From an uncultured Ruminococcus sp. (lineage in GTDB: Bacteria; Bacillota; Clostridia; Lachnospirales; Lachnospiraceae), in assembly GCA_904377845.1 (NCBI GenBank), contig CAJFGR010000004.1, positions 1 to 64,000 on the forward strand: 64,000 nt of DNA, given 5' to 3'. The translations under genes and the position numbers were made by a program. Within the stretch, counting starts at the first letter, position 1. Each line of letters opens with the position of its first letter. The notes below the pieces were generated by a model. The model had not been told where the DNA came from, searched no databases, and saw only the letters and a list, made by a program, of their open reading frames with translations. This document shows positions 7,455 to 17,141 of the stretch, piece by piece.

Positions 7455-9032
7455 CTATACCAGCTGCTCCATCGTGTCAAATCTCAGAGACGCCAGAACA
7501 CCCATTGCCACTGTAACCATCATACTATAAATCAGCACGATTGGGAAGATAAAATCCATATTTACAAAGATTCCGACTATAACAGCCACTGCCGCGCCTA
7601 CTCCTAAAAGTGTGATCTGGATAAACATCCGGAGTACATTCTGCCCGGTCTTTCCGAACACATCTCCCAGCAGGCACTGAGCCAGAACCGTGGTGTAAAG
7701 CCGGTCCGCCTGGATCACCACATAGATCAGGATACAGAATATGATATCAACCGGATCCACATGCCAGAATATACCGATCGGAATACAGATGATACACCCG
7801 TTTACGAAAGCTTTGATATGCTCCATCAGTGTAGCATACCACATTTTCCTGAGAGGCGTATCCGGCACAAGGAAGAGATACGGATTCTTCAGCTCGCTCT
7901 CCCACTTTCCGAGGTATCCGCTCATGACCAGCGACACGTATGCCACCACTCCAAGCAGGAAAAGCTGTCCCGCCCCTGAATCTGCGGCCGAGTCGCTGAG
8001 GCCGTAGGAAAATACAAACGCGAGGATGATCGAGATCAGTGTGATCTTGTCAAAGATGAAGAATCTTTCCTTCTTATATTCAAGAAGCTGCCTGTAAAAG
8101 ATTGCCTGAGCTCCCTTTCCGGCGATTTTTTCCCTGACACGGCGGAAACTGCGTTTCTTTCCGCTCAAGCCAAACACCATCTCGCCGTTTTTCTGCCGTT
8201 TCTTCAGGTCTGCATAGTCATCCGCGAATTTTGCCGCCTCTTCATAATATCCGCCGTCGCATTTCATGCGTATTGCCGCCATCACAGAGACAGCCACCAT
8301 GACAAGATACAGAAGCGAACAAATGACATTGAGTGTTGTCGGGCCAAGCAGGATCAGACGGTAAATGGCAATCTGCCATCCAAGCGCCGGTATCATCTGG
8401 AGTCCGGGCATATCGAGCAAAGTCCAGACACTGTCAAGAGTAAGCCCGTTTCTCCTGAAATACAGTATGACCGCCAGTGCACACGCAATGAGGAAAATCT
8501 TAATTCCCATGCGGATCCCTTTCATCACCTTTTCCGGCACCCGGTCATTTGTATAGAGAAAGATCATAACCGAAACTTCAAATGCAAGCTCCAGCACACA
8601 TCCCGCCAGCAGGATTACCACCGCGCTCAGAACCGGGATACGGAATACCGTCATTGAGCCGATTCCGATCAGGATCCATACAATGATTGAAAAAAGATAG
8701 TTCATCCATGCACTGCTGATAAGCACCAGTTTCGGATCGATCGGAGCCGTGAAGACAAAATGTGCGTGTCCGGGCCTGAATATGATTCCTTTGCGCGAAG
8801 AATATCCGAGAAAATTTCCGAATATTTCATAAATACTCCACACCGTCAGGATCGCCAGCAGACCTTTCGCTGAATCGATGTGTACGCCGATCGCCATGAT
8901 GCCAAGTGAAAATATGATAAAAACTCCGTACACAACTCCAAATATCAATGCGATCAGGGTAGACGGCTTTTTGACCGCGCGTTTCAGATTATTGATAAAG
9001 CTTCGTTTTGTAAGATAGATCAGCGCCTTCAT
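7455..9032 (-). CDS. putative ABC exporter permease
   Basis: A 525-aa protein with about 12 hydrophobic segments and a soluble Lys/Arg-rich loop near residues 265-310. It matches in size and layout the large permeases paired with a single ATPase in Gram-positive putative ABC exporters. Its start codon overlaps the stop of the ATPase gene (ATGA), so the two are translationally coupled and presumably form one transporter in the cytoplasmic membrane. The substrate is unknown. Expression should follow the promoter/operator at 9796-9844. Confidence 0.8.
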   Translation of the reverse strand: MKALIYLTKRSFINNLKRAVKKPSTLIALIFGVVYGVFIIFSLGIMAIGVHIDSAKGLLAILTVWSIYEIFGNFLGYSSRKGIIFRPGHAHFVFTAPIDPKLVLISSAWMNYLFSIIVWILIGIGSMTVFRIPVLSAVVILLAGCVLELAFEVSVMIFLYTNDRVPEKVMKGIRMGIKIFLIACALAVILYFRRNGLTLDSVWTLLDMPGLQMIPALGWQIAIYRLILLGPTTLNVICSLLYLVMVAVSVMAAIRMKCDGGYYEEAAKFADDYADLKKRQKNGEMVFGLSGKKRSFRRVREKIAGKGAQAIFYRQLLEYKKERFFIFDKITLISIILAFVFSYGLSDSAADSGAGQLFLLGVVAYVSLVMSGYLGKWESELKNPYLFLVPDTPLRKMWYATLMEHIKAFVNGCIICIPIGIFWHVDPVDIIFCILIYVVIQADRLYTTVLAQCLLGDVFGKTGQNVLRMFIQITLLGVGAAVAVIVGIFVNMDFIFPIVLIYSMMVTVAMGVLASLRFDTMEQLV

Positions 9033-9727
9033 TCTTTCTCACCGCCTGTCATCGCAAAGAACAGTTCGTCCAGATCTCTGCCCTCTGCATCCTGTTTTGT
9101 ATAGGAACCGATAATATGTCCTTTCTCCATAACAAACATAATATCCCAAAGATCCTCGACCATCTCCAGCATATGCGTACTGATCAGCACGGTCACTCCC
9201 TGGTCACGCAGCTCCAGCACCACTTCTTTGAGCTTTTTAATTGCGGCCGGGTCAAGTCCCACCATCGGCTCATCGAGCAGGATCACCTGAGGTTTTACCG
9301 CAAGGGCACAGCAGATACTTACTTTCTGCATCATTCCCTTGGAAAGTTCATTTCCGAGTTTATCCTGTTTGTCATCCATCTCAAATTCTTTCAGGATATT
9401 TTCCACTTCTTCATCTGTGATATCGCTGTTATACGCCATCCTGATATATTCGATATGTTCTCTGACTGTCAGTGCGTCAAACATATTCGGGATTTCCGGT
9501 ACATATGCAAAAACTTTCTTCGCCTCGATCGTGCGTGCCGGGAGTCCCTGGATCCGTATCATTCCTTTATATCTCAGAAGTCCTGCAATACTCTTAATAA
9601 TCGTAGACTTTCCGGCGCCGTTCGGTCCAAGCAGGATCCCGACCTGTCCGTCGGGAACTGTAAAATCTACATTGTCAACTGCCACGTTATTTCCATAAGA
9701 TTTACTCAATCCCTGTATTTCAAGCAT
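9029..9727 (-). CDS. ABC transporter ATP-binding protein
   Basis: The nucleotide-binding subunit for the permease at 7455-9032, 232 aa. Walker A GPNGAGKST, the signature LSKGMMQKVS, Walker B VILLDEP and the switch histidine in STHMLE are intact. Start set at the ATG at 9727, preceded by GGGAGGG; an upstream TTG at 9769 would add 14 residues without homology-like content and has no binding site. Gene order (ATPase then membrane protein, overlapping by 4 nt) and the YtrA-type operator in front suggest an inducible exporter. Confidence 0.92.
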   Translation of the reverse strand: MLEIQGLSKSYGNNVAVDNVDFTVPDGQVGILLGPNGAGKSTIIKSIAGLLRYKGMIRIQGLPARTIEAKKVFAYVPEIPNMFDALTVREHIEYIRMAYNSDITDEEVENILKEFEMDDKQDKLGNELSKGMMQKVSICCALAVKPQVILLDEPMVGLDPAAIKKLKEVVLELRDQGVTVLISTHMLEMVEDLWDIMFVMEKGHIIGSYTKQDAEGRDLDELFFAMTGGEKE

Positions 9728-9795
9728 AAACCCTCCCGTCTGCGGAAACCCGTAATATATGCACTTCAATCAGCATAGAAAAAGTCCCGCATTAC

Positions 9796-9844
9796 TGTAT
9801 TATTTGTTTAATACAATAATACGAGACCTGCTGTCTATTGTCAA
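9796..9844 (-). promoter_or_regulatory. promoter with YtrA/GntR-like operator
   Basis: TTGACA (9839-9844), 17 bp, TATTAT (9816-9821) on the minus strand. Directly downstream lies TGTATTA-N6-TAATACA (9796-9815), a perfect 7-bp inverted repeat over the expected start site. This resembles operators of YtrA-subfamily GntR repressors, which typically control ABC transporter operons. No GntR gene is adjacent. Confidence 0.7.
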
Positions 9845-9865
9845 CTTAATTTTTTGTTAAGAATG

Positions 9866-10531
9866 TTACCTCTTCTCTACCACTTCACCCTGTTTTTTAT
9901 AGATGCTGTTGCCAGGCACAAATCCGCGCACAGATGACAGAGGATAAATATTGCTGTGGCTGCCCACAACAGTTCCCGGATTAAGGACGCTTCCGCATCC
10001 AACTTCTACCTCGTCTCCGAGCATAGCACCGAATTTCTTCATACCTGTTTCAATGTTGCCCCATGGTGTCTTCACAACAACCAGCTTCTTATCGGATTTT
10101 ACATTCGATGTGATGGAGCCCGCTCCCATGTGTGATTTATATCCCAGGATGGAATCACCGACATAATTATAATGCGGCACCTGCACTTTATTGAAAAGGA
10201 TCACGTTCTTGAGCTCTGTAGAGTTTCCTACGACAGCGCCCTCTCCTACGATCGCATTTCCGCGGATAAATGCACAGTGGCGTACTTCCGCCTCTTTTCC
10301 GATGATCGCCGGTCCGTTGATATATGCTGTAGGCGCCACTTTTGCGGATTTTGCGATCCACACATTTTCTCCGCGCTTCTCATATTCTTCCCCGCTCAGA
10401 GTATTGCCCAGCTCCACGATAAAGGCGCTGATCTTCGGCAGAACTTCCCACGGATAGGTTACTCCCTCAAAGATATCCTTTGCAATTGTCTCATCAAGTG
10501 TATAAAGTTCCTTTACTGTCAATGCTTCCAT
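9866..10531 (-). CDS. left-handed beta-helix (hexapeptide) nucleotidyl/acyltransferase-like protein
   Basis: A 221-aa protein with a short helical N-terminus (1-60) and a hexapeptide-repeat beta-helix from about residue 63 to 205 (repeats such as IIGKEAEV, AIVGEGAV, NIYPLSSV). It resembles the C-terminal half of GlmU and is often labelled UDP-N-acetylglucosamine pyrophosphorylase, but the Rossmann uridylyltransferase domain is absent. It may therefore acylate or bind a sugar nucleotide; the substrate is unknown. Its GGAAGAG binding site lies inside the last codons of topB, 3 nt after which the ATG follows, so it is cotranscribed with topB. Confidence 0.75.
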   Translation of the reverse strand: MEALTVKELYTLDETIAKDIFEGVTYPWEVLPKISAFIVELGNTLSGEEYEKRGENVWIAKSAKVAPTAYINGPAIIGKEAEVRHCAFIRGNAIVGEGAVVGNSTELKNVILFNKVQVPHYNYVGDSILGYKSHMGAGSITSNVKSDKKLVVVKTPWGNIETGMKKFGAMLGDEVEVGCGSVLNPGTVVGSHSNIYPLSSVRGFVPGNSIYKKQGEVVEKR

Positions 10532-10534
10532 TTG

Positions 10535-12598
10535 TTACTCTTCCTTTCCGCCGGTCTTCCGGCCCTTTTTATAAAAACCTGCGGCCTTGTCATAGCAGGC
10601 TCTTAACTGATACTGATTGTTCAGCCCTTTAACTCCCACGGTTCTCCGTGTGATAAAGTCGTCCAGCTTCTTCATATATTCATCCGAAGTGATGCTTCCC
10701 TCCGCCACGTAGGTAAGCCCTTTCTCCCAGCTTGCGGTAAGTTCCGGATTCAGAAGGGACCGGATGGAATTGTCCACCACATCGTATATCATTTCTCCCT
10801 GTAATGTAGGAGTAATGATCTGTGTCTTCTTGTTCAGTCCAAGATACTTGATATGGATCAGCTTCTTTAGGATCTCAGCTCTCGTGGCACTGGTACCGAT
10901 TCCGCTTCCCTTGATCTGCGCGCGCAGCTCTTCATCCTCGATCAGCTGCCCGGCATTTTCCATTGCAAGGATAATCGAACCGGAATTATAGCGTTTCGGA
11001 GGTGATGTCTCACCCTCCTTGATATCCAGTGACCGGACCGGCAGAACAGCTCCTTTTTTCAACGTCCTGATCACATCGAAAAGATCTGTGTCCGGCGCCT
11101 GATCTTTTGACTGGGGAACGCCCGCCACTTTCAGATAGCCCTCTTCCGCCAGCACTTTGAAGCTTGAGAAAAAGCTCTCGCCCCGCATCTTGGATACAAT
11201 GGATACTTTCTGGTACACCGCAGCCGGATAGAAAATACTTAAGAATTTCCGCACGATCAGATCATAAACCTTATGCGCTGTCGCCGAGACTGACTTGAGC
11301 GCCGGCAGGCCCTGCCCGGTAGGGATGATCGCGTAGTGGTCTGTGATCTGTTTATCATTGACATATCTTGTCTTCGCCAGATTTTTATAACTCCCGAATC
11401 CTAAAATATCCTGCAGGTACGGAGCCGCCATCTCATATTTTGACAATCCGTTCAGATTTCTTGTGATCTCTTTCGCCACCGCCGTAGAAAGAACACGGGC
11501 GTCGGTTCTCGGATATGTCACCAGCTTCTTCTCATATAATTCCTGTACGATACGAAGGGTCTCATCCGGGCTGATCTTAAAGCGCCTGGAGCAGTCGTTC
11601 TGAAGCTCCGCCAGATTATATAAAAGAGGCGGATTTTTCTTCTCTTTCTTTTTTTCTATCGATTCAACCACACATGAAAGGGGCTGTTCTTCTGACAGAT
11701 ACGCGATCAGCTCTTCCGCCTTCGCCTTTTCTTTAAATCCGTTTTCTTTATACAGATCACGGGAATAGATCAGGTTCTCTTCTGCCGGTTTCCCATCTGT
11801 CTGTCCGCTGTCATCCCTGGCGGCCGGTTTTACCTCGACATAACGGGACCCTTTCACGGCTCTCCACTCGCCCTCAAACGTATGCCCTGCTGCATCCACT
11901 GTACTGATCACGCGGTAAAACGGCGTCTTGACAAATTCACGGATCTCCCGCTCCCTGCGCACGACCATACCCAGCACGCAGGTCATAACTCTTCCCACTG
12001 AGATGACCGAATACTTCGTCTTCAGATAATTTGAAATGCTGTTCCCGTATTTCAGGGTCAAAAGGCGGGAAAAATTAATTCCCATCAGGTAGTCTTCTTT
12101 CGCCCTGAGGTAAGCCGAATCGCTTAGATTGTCATACTCTGAGAGATCCTTTGCCTCCCGGATTCCCCTTAAAATTTCCTCTTCTGTCTGAGAGTCGATC
12201 CACACTCTTTTCCGTTTCTTTCCCGTTACGTGAGCTTCCTGCTCGACAAGACGGTAGATATATTCTCCCTCCCGCCCCGAGTCGGTGCAGACATAGATCG
12301 TATCCACATCTTTCCTGTTCAGGATGCCGCTCACGATCCGGAACTGCTTTTCCACTGAAGGGATCACTTCATATTTAAAATCGTCCGGGATGAACGGCAG
12401 TGTCTGGAGGCTCCATTTCTTCAATGCCGGATCATAGGCTTCCGGATAGCTCATCGTCACGAGATGTCCCACGCACCAGGTGACGATTGCTTCATCAGAT
12501 TCCAGATAACCGTCTCCCCGCTTTGTCTTTAGTTTTAATGCTTTTGCGAATTCCTGCGCCACGCTCGGCTTTTCCGCAATGTATACTGATTTTCCCAT
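10535..12598 (-). CDS. topB: DNA topoisomerase III
   Basis: Type IA topoisomerase, 687 aa, which relaxes or decatenates DNA by single-strand passage. The Toprim domain starts at KSVYIAEKPSVA (3-14) and carries the TDSGREGE motif (105-112), the Firmicutes form of the metal site. The IA core follows with the VISVGRVMT segment near 200. The active-site tyrosine is in LVTYPRTDARV (Tyr362). No C-terminal zinc ribbons are visible, as is usual for compact topoisomerase III. Lachnospiraceae often carry several topB copies, some on conjugative elements, but this one sits among housekeeping genes with no mobility genes nearby. Confidence 0.94.
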   Translation of the reverse strand: MGKSVYIAEKPSVAQEFAKALKLKTKRGDGYLESDEAIVTWCVGHLVTMSYPEAYDPALKKWSLQTLPFIPDDFKYEVIPSVEKQFRIVSGILNRKDVDTIYVCTDSGREGEYIYRLVEQEAHVTGKKRKRVWIDSQTEEEILRGIREAKDLSEYDNLSDSAYLRAKEDYLMGINFSRLLTLKYGNSISNYLKTKYSVISVGRVMTCVLGMVVRREREIREFVKTPFYRVISTVDAAGHTFEGEWRAVKGSRYVEVKPAARDDSGQTDGKPAEENLIYSRDLYKENGFKEKAKAEELIAYLSEEQPLSCVVESIEKKKEKKNPPLLYNLAELQNDCSRRFKISPDETLRIVQELYEKKLVTYPRTDARVLSTAVAKEITRNLNGLSKYEMAAPYLQDILGFGSYKNLAKTRYVNDKQITDHYAIIPTGQGLPALKSVSATAHKVYDLIVRKFLSIFYPAAVYQKVSIVSKMRGESFFSSFKVLAEEGYLKVAGVPQSKDQAPDTDLFDVIRTLKKGAVLPVRSLDIKEGETSPPKRYNSGSIILAMENAGQLIEDEELRAQIKGSGIGTSATRAEILKKLIHIKYLGLNKKTQIITPTLQGEMIYDVVDNSIRSLLNPELTASWEKGLTYVAEGSITSDEYMKKLDDFITRRTVGVKGLNNQYQLRACYDKAAGFYKKGRKTGGKEE

Positions 12599-12622
12599 AG
12601 ATGTCTGTCTTTTCTTTGTCTC

Positions 12623-13669
12623 CTATTTCGTCAGAAAGCGGTATGCAGTACGGGTGTCATATTTCTGTCCTTTTCTGCAGATCGGAGATGGGAAATTGTC
12701 ATGATGGATAGCATCCGGGAAATACTGTGTTTCAAGACACACTGCACTTCTCTTCGCATAGGATGCCCCCTCTTTTCCCGGTTCATTGTCAAGGAAATTC
12801 GCCGTGTACATCTGTACTCCCGGAAGATCCGTGTACACTTCCATCCGGATCCCGCTCTTATCTGACGTCACTTCTGCTACTTTAGCAAATCTGCCTTCGT
12901 TTTTCAATACCCAGTTGTGGTCGTAGCCGCCTCCAAAACGCAGAGGCTCGTAGTCAGCGTCAATCTCCTCTCCCAGTACTTTCCCTTTGCGGAAATCCAT
13001 AGGAGTCCCCTCGACGCTTCGGATCTCGCCTGTCGGGATTGACTCCGCATCTGCAGGAGTGAAGTAATCAGCGTCAAGTGTAACCTTATGTTCAAGTACT
13101 GTACCGCTGTCATGTCCGTTCAAATTAAAGTAGCTGTGATTTGTCATATTGATGACCGTGTCCTGATCCGGCACCGCCTCATAGTGGATATTTAACGTAT
13201 TTTCATCATCCAGAAGATATGTCACGTGCATATCCAGCGCTCCCGGGTATCCCTGATCGCCGTCCGGGCTGTGGAGCAGGAATGTGATCTGATTTTCTGA
13301 ATGGTTTTCTACATTCCATATTCTTTTCTGATAGTAATCGCAGCCGCTGTGCAGATTATTGCCGTTGTCATTTTTCTCCAGATCATATTTCACGCCATTA
13401 ATCTCGATCTGCGCGCCTCCGATCCGGTTTGCGCTTCGTCCAACTGTCGCCCCGATTCCGGCATCTCCGCGCTCATATCCTGCTGCGTCGTCATAGCCAT
13501 GTACTACATCGAGCATTGTACCGTCTTTATCCGGTACGAGCAGACGCACCAGTGATGCCCCAAAATCGGACACATACGCTTTCAGTCCGTTTTTATTCTC
13601 CAGAAGATACAGATGCGCATCCTTCCCGTCTTTTGTCTTTCCGAATCCTGTCACCTTATGATCTCTCAT
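12623..13669 (-). CDS. galM: aldose 1-epimerase (galactose mutarotase)
   Basis: Interconverts alpha and beta anomers of galactose or glucose in the cytoplasm, feeding the Leloir pathway. At 348 aa the protein has the standard beta-sandwich length. The conserved GNNLHSG histidine (near 100), the catalytic-acid histidine in MTNHSYFNLNGH (near 175), GGGYDHNWVL (near 243) and the C-terminal catalytic glutamate in VCLETQYFPDA are all visible. Gaps to topB and ppk are 24 and 32 bp on the same strand, so it may belong to a loose housekeeping operon. Confidence 0.94.
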   Translation of the reverse strand: MRDHKVTGFGKTKDGKDAHLYLLENKNGLKAYVSDFGASLVRLLVPDKDGTMLDVVHGYDDAAGYERGDAGIGATVGRSANRIGGAQIEINGVKYDLEKNDNGNNLHSGCDYYQKRIWNVENHSENQITFLLHSPDGDQGYPGALDMHVTYLLDDENTLNIHYEAVPDQDTVINMTNHSYFNLNGHDSGTVLEHKVTLDADYFTPADAESIPTGEIRSVEGTPMDFRKGKVLGEEIDADYEPLRFGGGYDHNWVLKNEGRFAKVAEVTSDKSGIRMEVYTDLPGVQMYTANFLDNEPGKEGASYAKRSAVCLETQYFPDAIHHDNFPSPICRKGQKYDTRTAYRFLTK

Positions 13670-13701
13670 TGTTTTCTCCTTTGATATTATTTTTAGTAGA
13701 T

Positions 13702-15822
13702 TTATTTTCTTCGGAATATTCCGAATATCTTCCCGAGCAGCGTCTCTTTTTCTTTCTTATGTACCACCGCTGCCGGTCTTCTTGCATTGAGTGCCTCTTT
13801 CATGAAAGTTTCCTGTGCGTTTACAGACCGATCGCCCTGCATCTTTTTCCTGTACGTACCGTCGCTCAGCATTTTCCTTGCTTTCACATTGTCCGCAAGC
13901 ATTACATTCAGGTCATGCATCAGCTTCTTTCTGATCTTCGGATCAAAGATGGGGCACGCCACTTCCACGCGTTTTTCTGTATTTCTCGTCATCATATCCG
14001 CAGAACCGATATAGACTTTTGCATCATCTCCGGTACCAAAGACGAACACTCGCGGATGCTCCAGATACCGCCCGACGATGCTGGTCACACTCAGGTTCTC
14101 AGTCCTTCCCTGAATTCCCGGAAGGATACAGCAGATTCCCCGCACGATCAGATCAATCTTCACCCCTGCCTGGGACGCCTCGGATACTTTCCGGATAAAA
14201 TCCATATCAGTCAGGGAATTCATCTTCATAACAATCCGGCCGTGATCTCCTTTCCGGATTTCCTCATCCATGAGGGAAAGGACTTTCTGCTTCAGGCTGG
14301 TAGGCGATACGATCAGATGGTTATATACGCCGTCCAGATTGCCTATAGACATATTTTTGAAAAATACAGCTGCATCCTCACCAATCTCCTGATTGGATGT
14401 GATCAGAGAATAATCCGTATACATCTTTGCTGTCTTCTCATTATAATTTCCCGTGCCGACCTGGGTGATATAGCGGATCTCATTTTTGTTCCTGTATGTA
14501 ATCAGACACAGCTTCGAGTGGACTTTATAATCCTCGAACCCATAGAGAACGCGGCACCCCGCCTCCTCCATCCGCTCGGACCAGTCGATATTATTCTGCT
14601 CATCGAAACGGGCTCTCAGCTCAATCAGCGCTGTAACTTCTTTCCCGTTCTCGGCGGCTGCACAGAGGTATTCCACAAGTCTTGCCTTTTTCGCCAGTCG
14701 GTAGATAGTGATCTTGATCGTCATGACGTCCGGATCTGAAGCTGCTTCCCTGATGAGCTGGAGGAACGGATCCATACTCTCATAAGGGAAGGACAGAAGA
14801 ACATCCTTCTTCTTCACCTGCTCCATCACACTTCCGTCTGCGAGAGATGCGGAGGGCTGGGGGCTGAAAGGTTCATCGATCAGGGCTCGTTTCATGGAAT
14901 CCGGGATTTTGTCTGCAATGGCGAAGATAAATCCCAGTTTCATTGGCATTTTTGTCCGGAAAATGCATTCCGGCGTAATCTTGAAACGGTCACAAAAGTA
15001 CTTCTCCATCTCCTTGCCCAGCGGAGAGGCCGTTTCCAGGCGGACGACTGCCATTCTTCTTCTTTTGTGCAGCGTCTCCTTCATGATAAAGCGGAAGTCC
15101 TCATTATCTGCATACGCCTCGTCATCCGGGGAAATATCCGCGTTTCTCGTCACGCAGATATAATTCTTATCCGAAACTTCATATTTATCAAATACCAGTT
15201 CCAGATATTCCATGATCACTTTCTCCATCCGGATATAACGGATGTCATGCCCCGGCAGATAGAGTACCTCCGGGATATACTGCGGGACAGGTACAATACC
15301 CATCATCATGTTACTGCCCTGCTTCAGGTTTGCCACCACATAGATCTCTTTATTCAGAAGATGCGGGAACGGGTGGTTCGGGTCTACAATCTGCGGAGAC
15401 AGGACCGGCAGGATCTGTTCTTTGAAATACTTTTTGACATATTTTTTCTCCTGCTGTTCCAGTTCCTTGAAATCCAGCCCGCACACCCCATATGGCTTCA
15501 GCTGCTTTTTAATCTCCGCATATGTCTTATCGCGCTCTTTATACAGCGGCGCAACTGCCTGATAGATTGCTTCCAGTTGCTGCTTAGGCGTCATGCCGGA
15601 CTTTGTATCAAGCTTTTTGTTGTCCACTGCCGCCATATCATAGAGGCTGCCCACGCGGATCATAAAAAACTCATCCAGATTACTCGTAAAAATCGCAACA
15701 AATTTCATCCGTTCCATTAACGGCACTGTCTCATCCCGCGCTTCCTCAAGCACTCTCTGGTTGAAACGCAGCCACGACAGTTCCCGGTTCTGCGTATAGT
15801 CGAGTATCTCCTGTTTCCCCAT
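13702..15822 (-). CDS. ppk1: polyphosphate kinase 1
   Basis: Reversibly polymerises the ATP gamma-phosphate into inorganic polyphosphate, usually at the membrane. The 706-aa length and domain order (N, head, C1, C2) fit PPK1. The N-terminus has the RELSWLRFNQRVLEEA signature, the phospholipase-D-like C1 domain carries the autophosphorylated histidine in YKVHSKLCLIT, and the C2 region has VFGTGDDAKVYIGSADMM. The C-terminal 30 residues are lysine-rich and variable. It lies downstream of the patatin gene with an 86-bp gap. Confidence 0.95.
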   Translation of the reverse strand: MGKQEILDYTQNRELSWLRFNQRVLEEARDETVPLMERMKFVAIFTSNLDEFFMIRVGSLYDMAAVDNKKLDTKSGMTPKQQLEAIYQAVAPLYKERDKTYAEIKKQLKPYGVCGLDFKELEQQEKKYVKKYFKEQILPVLSPQIVDPNHPFPHLLNKEIYVVANLKQGSNMMMGIVPVPQYIPEVLYLPGHDIRYIRMEKVIMEYLELVFDKYEVSDKNYICVTRNADISPDDEAYADNEDFRFIMKETLHKRRRMAVVRLETASPLGKEMEKYFCDRFKITPECIFRTKMPMKLGFIFAIADKIPDSMKRALIDEPFSPQPSASLADGSVMEQVKKKDVLLSFPYESMDPFLQLIREAASDPDVMTIKITIYRLAKKARLVEYLCAAAENGKEVTALIELRARFDEQNNIDWSERMEEAGCRVLYGFEDYKVHSKLCLITYRNKNEIRYITQVGTGNYNEKTAKMYTDYSLITSNQEIGEDAAVFFKNMSIGNLDGVYNHLIVSPTSLKQKVLSLMDEEIRKGDHGRIVMKMNSLTDMDFIRKVSEASQAGVKIDLIVRGICCILPGIQGRTENLSVTSIVGRYLEHPRVFVFGTGDDAKVYIGSADMMTRNTEKRVEVACPIFDPKIRKKLMHDLNVMLADNVKARKMLSDGTYRKKMQGDRSVNAQETFMKEALNARRPAAVVHKKEKETLLGKIFGIFRRK

Positions 15823-15908
15823 TCTTCCGCCTCCTTGTCCTGTTTTCCTTCTTATTTTCTAATATCTGTTTCCCACCTGCCGGCTGACTCCCGATCCAGG
15901 GATCTGAG

Positions 15909-16772
15909 TCACCGTTCCAGATATGCCAGCAGATCATCCATTCTGCGCTCCATATAGCTGTATCCGTGTTCGTAAAAAGCTTCCAGCGACTCTTTGTTTC
16001 GTTCTAATCTGGATACAGGCTTTACCTGCGGTCTCAATACAAAGATCTCACCGCTCTTTTCCAGCTGGTCGATATGATTCATCATCTTATTGTATTCAAA
16101 ACTCCGGCGAAATATGGTGCGGATCAGGTTCGGATAAGACTTATATGCTCTCCGGTATACCCTCTGCAGCGCGGGAGATATTACTTTCTTACGATATCCG
16201 CGGTTCTTTGTAAGGATTACGACAATCTTCTCATTGCCGGTCTTCTGTGCCCGTCTGACCGGCACGGAATCTGCCAGCCCGCCATCAAGGTAAGGAACAT
16301 CATCGACGTTCACGATCGGCGTCAGAAGAGGCATACTACAGGAAGCTCTGCAGATCTTCATCAGTCTCTCCCTGTCATGGTCTTCCGTCATATATTCTGC
16401 CTTGCCTGTGAGACAGTTAGTTGTAACAATCTCGCAGATAATCTCCGAATTAAAGTAAGTATCAAAGTCAAAAGGAATCAGCTCATTCGGATATTTGTCA
16501 AAGATCAGATCCATGTTCATTACACTTTTCTCTTTCATTAAGTCCCGGATACCATAATAATAGTTGCCGCTCTTATCTGCCGGAATCATGCAGTCTCTCG
16601 TCCTGCGCGGCTGTTTCGACACATAGCCGACCGCATTGCACGCGCCGGCCGATACTCCGATCACGTGCGACATATAAAGATCCTGATCCATCAGATAGTC
16701 CAGCACGCCGGATGTGAAGACACCGCGTGTGGCGCCTCCTTCCAGCACAAGTGTTGCTTTCTTTATCGCCAT
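15909..16772 (-). CDS. patatin-like phospholipase family protein
   Basis: A 287-aa cytosolic or membrane-associated serine hydrolase. The oxyanion-hole motif GGATRG (12-17), the nucleophile elbow GVSAG (39-43, Ser41) and the partner aspartate in DGGLADSVP (Asp163) make a complete Ser-Asp dyad. This fits the bacterial YjjU/RssA-like patatin group, which acts on phospholipids or acyl esters; the natural substrate is unknown. No signal peptide is seen. The upstream gap (16773-17279) holds the repeat cluster. Confidence 0.88.
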   Translation of the reverse strand: MAIKKATLVLEGGATRGVFTSGVLDYLMDQDLYMSHVIGVSAGACNAVGYVSKQPRRTRDCMIPADKSGNYYYGIRDLMKEKSVMNMDLIFDKYPNELIPFDFDTYFNSEIICEIVTTNCLTGKAEYMTEDHDRERLMKICRASCSMPLLTPIVNVDDVPYLDGGLADSVPVRRAQKTGNEKIVVILTKNRGYRKKVISPALQRVYRRAYKSYPNLIRTIFRRSFEYNKMMNHIDQLEKSGEIFVLRPQVKPVSRLERNKESLEAFYEHGYSYMERRMDDLLAYLER

Positions 16773-16822
16773 AATGATTAAACCTCTTTTCTATAAATAA
16801 CCGTCTGTTTCGCTCTCGTGTT

Positions 16823-17058
16823 CCCCGTGCGTCCACAGTTCACCCGCGCCATTCGCAAAGCCGCACTCTCGTGCTTACCGCGGCTATCGCCGCTTCTTTG
16901 CCCCGTGCGTCCACAGTTCACCCGCGCCACTCGCAAAGCCGCACTCTCGTGCTTACTGCGGCTGTCGCCGCTTCTTTGCTCTCCGCGCGTCCACAGTTCA
17001 CCCGCGCCATTCGCAAAGCCGCACTCTCGTGCTTACCGCGGCTATCGCCGCTTCTTTG
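16823..17058 (+). repeat. dispersed repeat, three tandem copies
   Basis: Three head-to-tail copies start at 16823, 16901 and 16981, giving periods of 78 and 80 bp. Each has the shared order CCACAGTTCACCCGCGCC, TTCGCAAAGCCGCACTCTCG, TGCTTACCGCGGCTAT and CGCCGCTTCTTTGC with few differences. A plus-strand open frame through the array simply translates the repeat and is not a gene. Copies also occur at 6895-6950 and, inverted, at 35421-35534. Confidence 0.85.
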
Positions 17059-17078
17059 CTCATATACAGGCGCTCACT

Positions 17079-17141
17079 CCATGAGCATCTTTGATCGAAA
17101 AACCATGCGAGCATGGTTTTCTCTCACAAAGATGCTCATGG
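17079..17141. repeat. long two-part perfect hairpin
   Basis: Outer arms 17079-17093 and 17127-17141 (15 bp, perfect) enclose a second perfect stem, 17099-17108 with 17111-17120. The sequence after it, GGTGAACTGTTAC, is the reverse complement of the GTAACAGTTCACC-type edge of the dispersed repeat, so array plus hairpin are framed by inverted ends. The rest of the gap (17154-17279) holds only the leader and binding site of the ABC-F gene. Confidence 0.75.

Noticed and set aside
9725..9769. Longer ABC ATPase starting at TTG 9769
   Set aside because: No ribosome site, while the ATG at 9727 has GGGAGGG and begins exactly where ATPase domains begin.
13429..14739. 436-codon ORF antisense to ppk1
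   Set aside because: Lies wholly opposite galM/ppk1 coding sequence, is rich in His/Arg/Ser as expected for an antisense shadow and shows no domain.
16823..17058. Possible CRISPR array
   Set aside because: Units of 78-80 bp are nearly identical throughout, with no unique spacers and no cas genes.
16818..17084. Plus-strand ORF of 88 codons with internal protein repeats
   Set aside because: It only translates the three tandem copies of the non-coding repeat and has no ribosome site.
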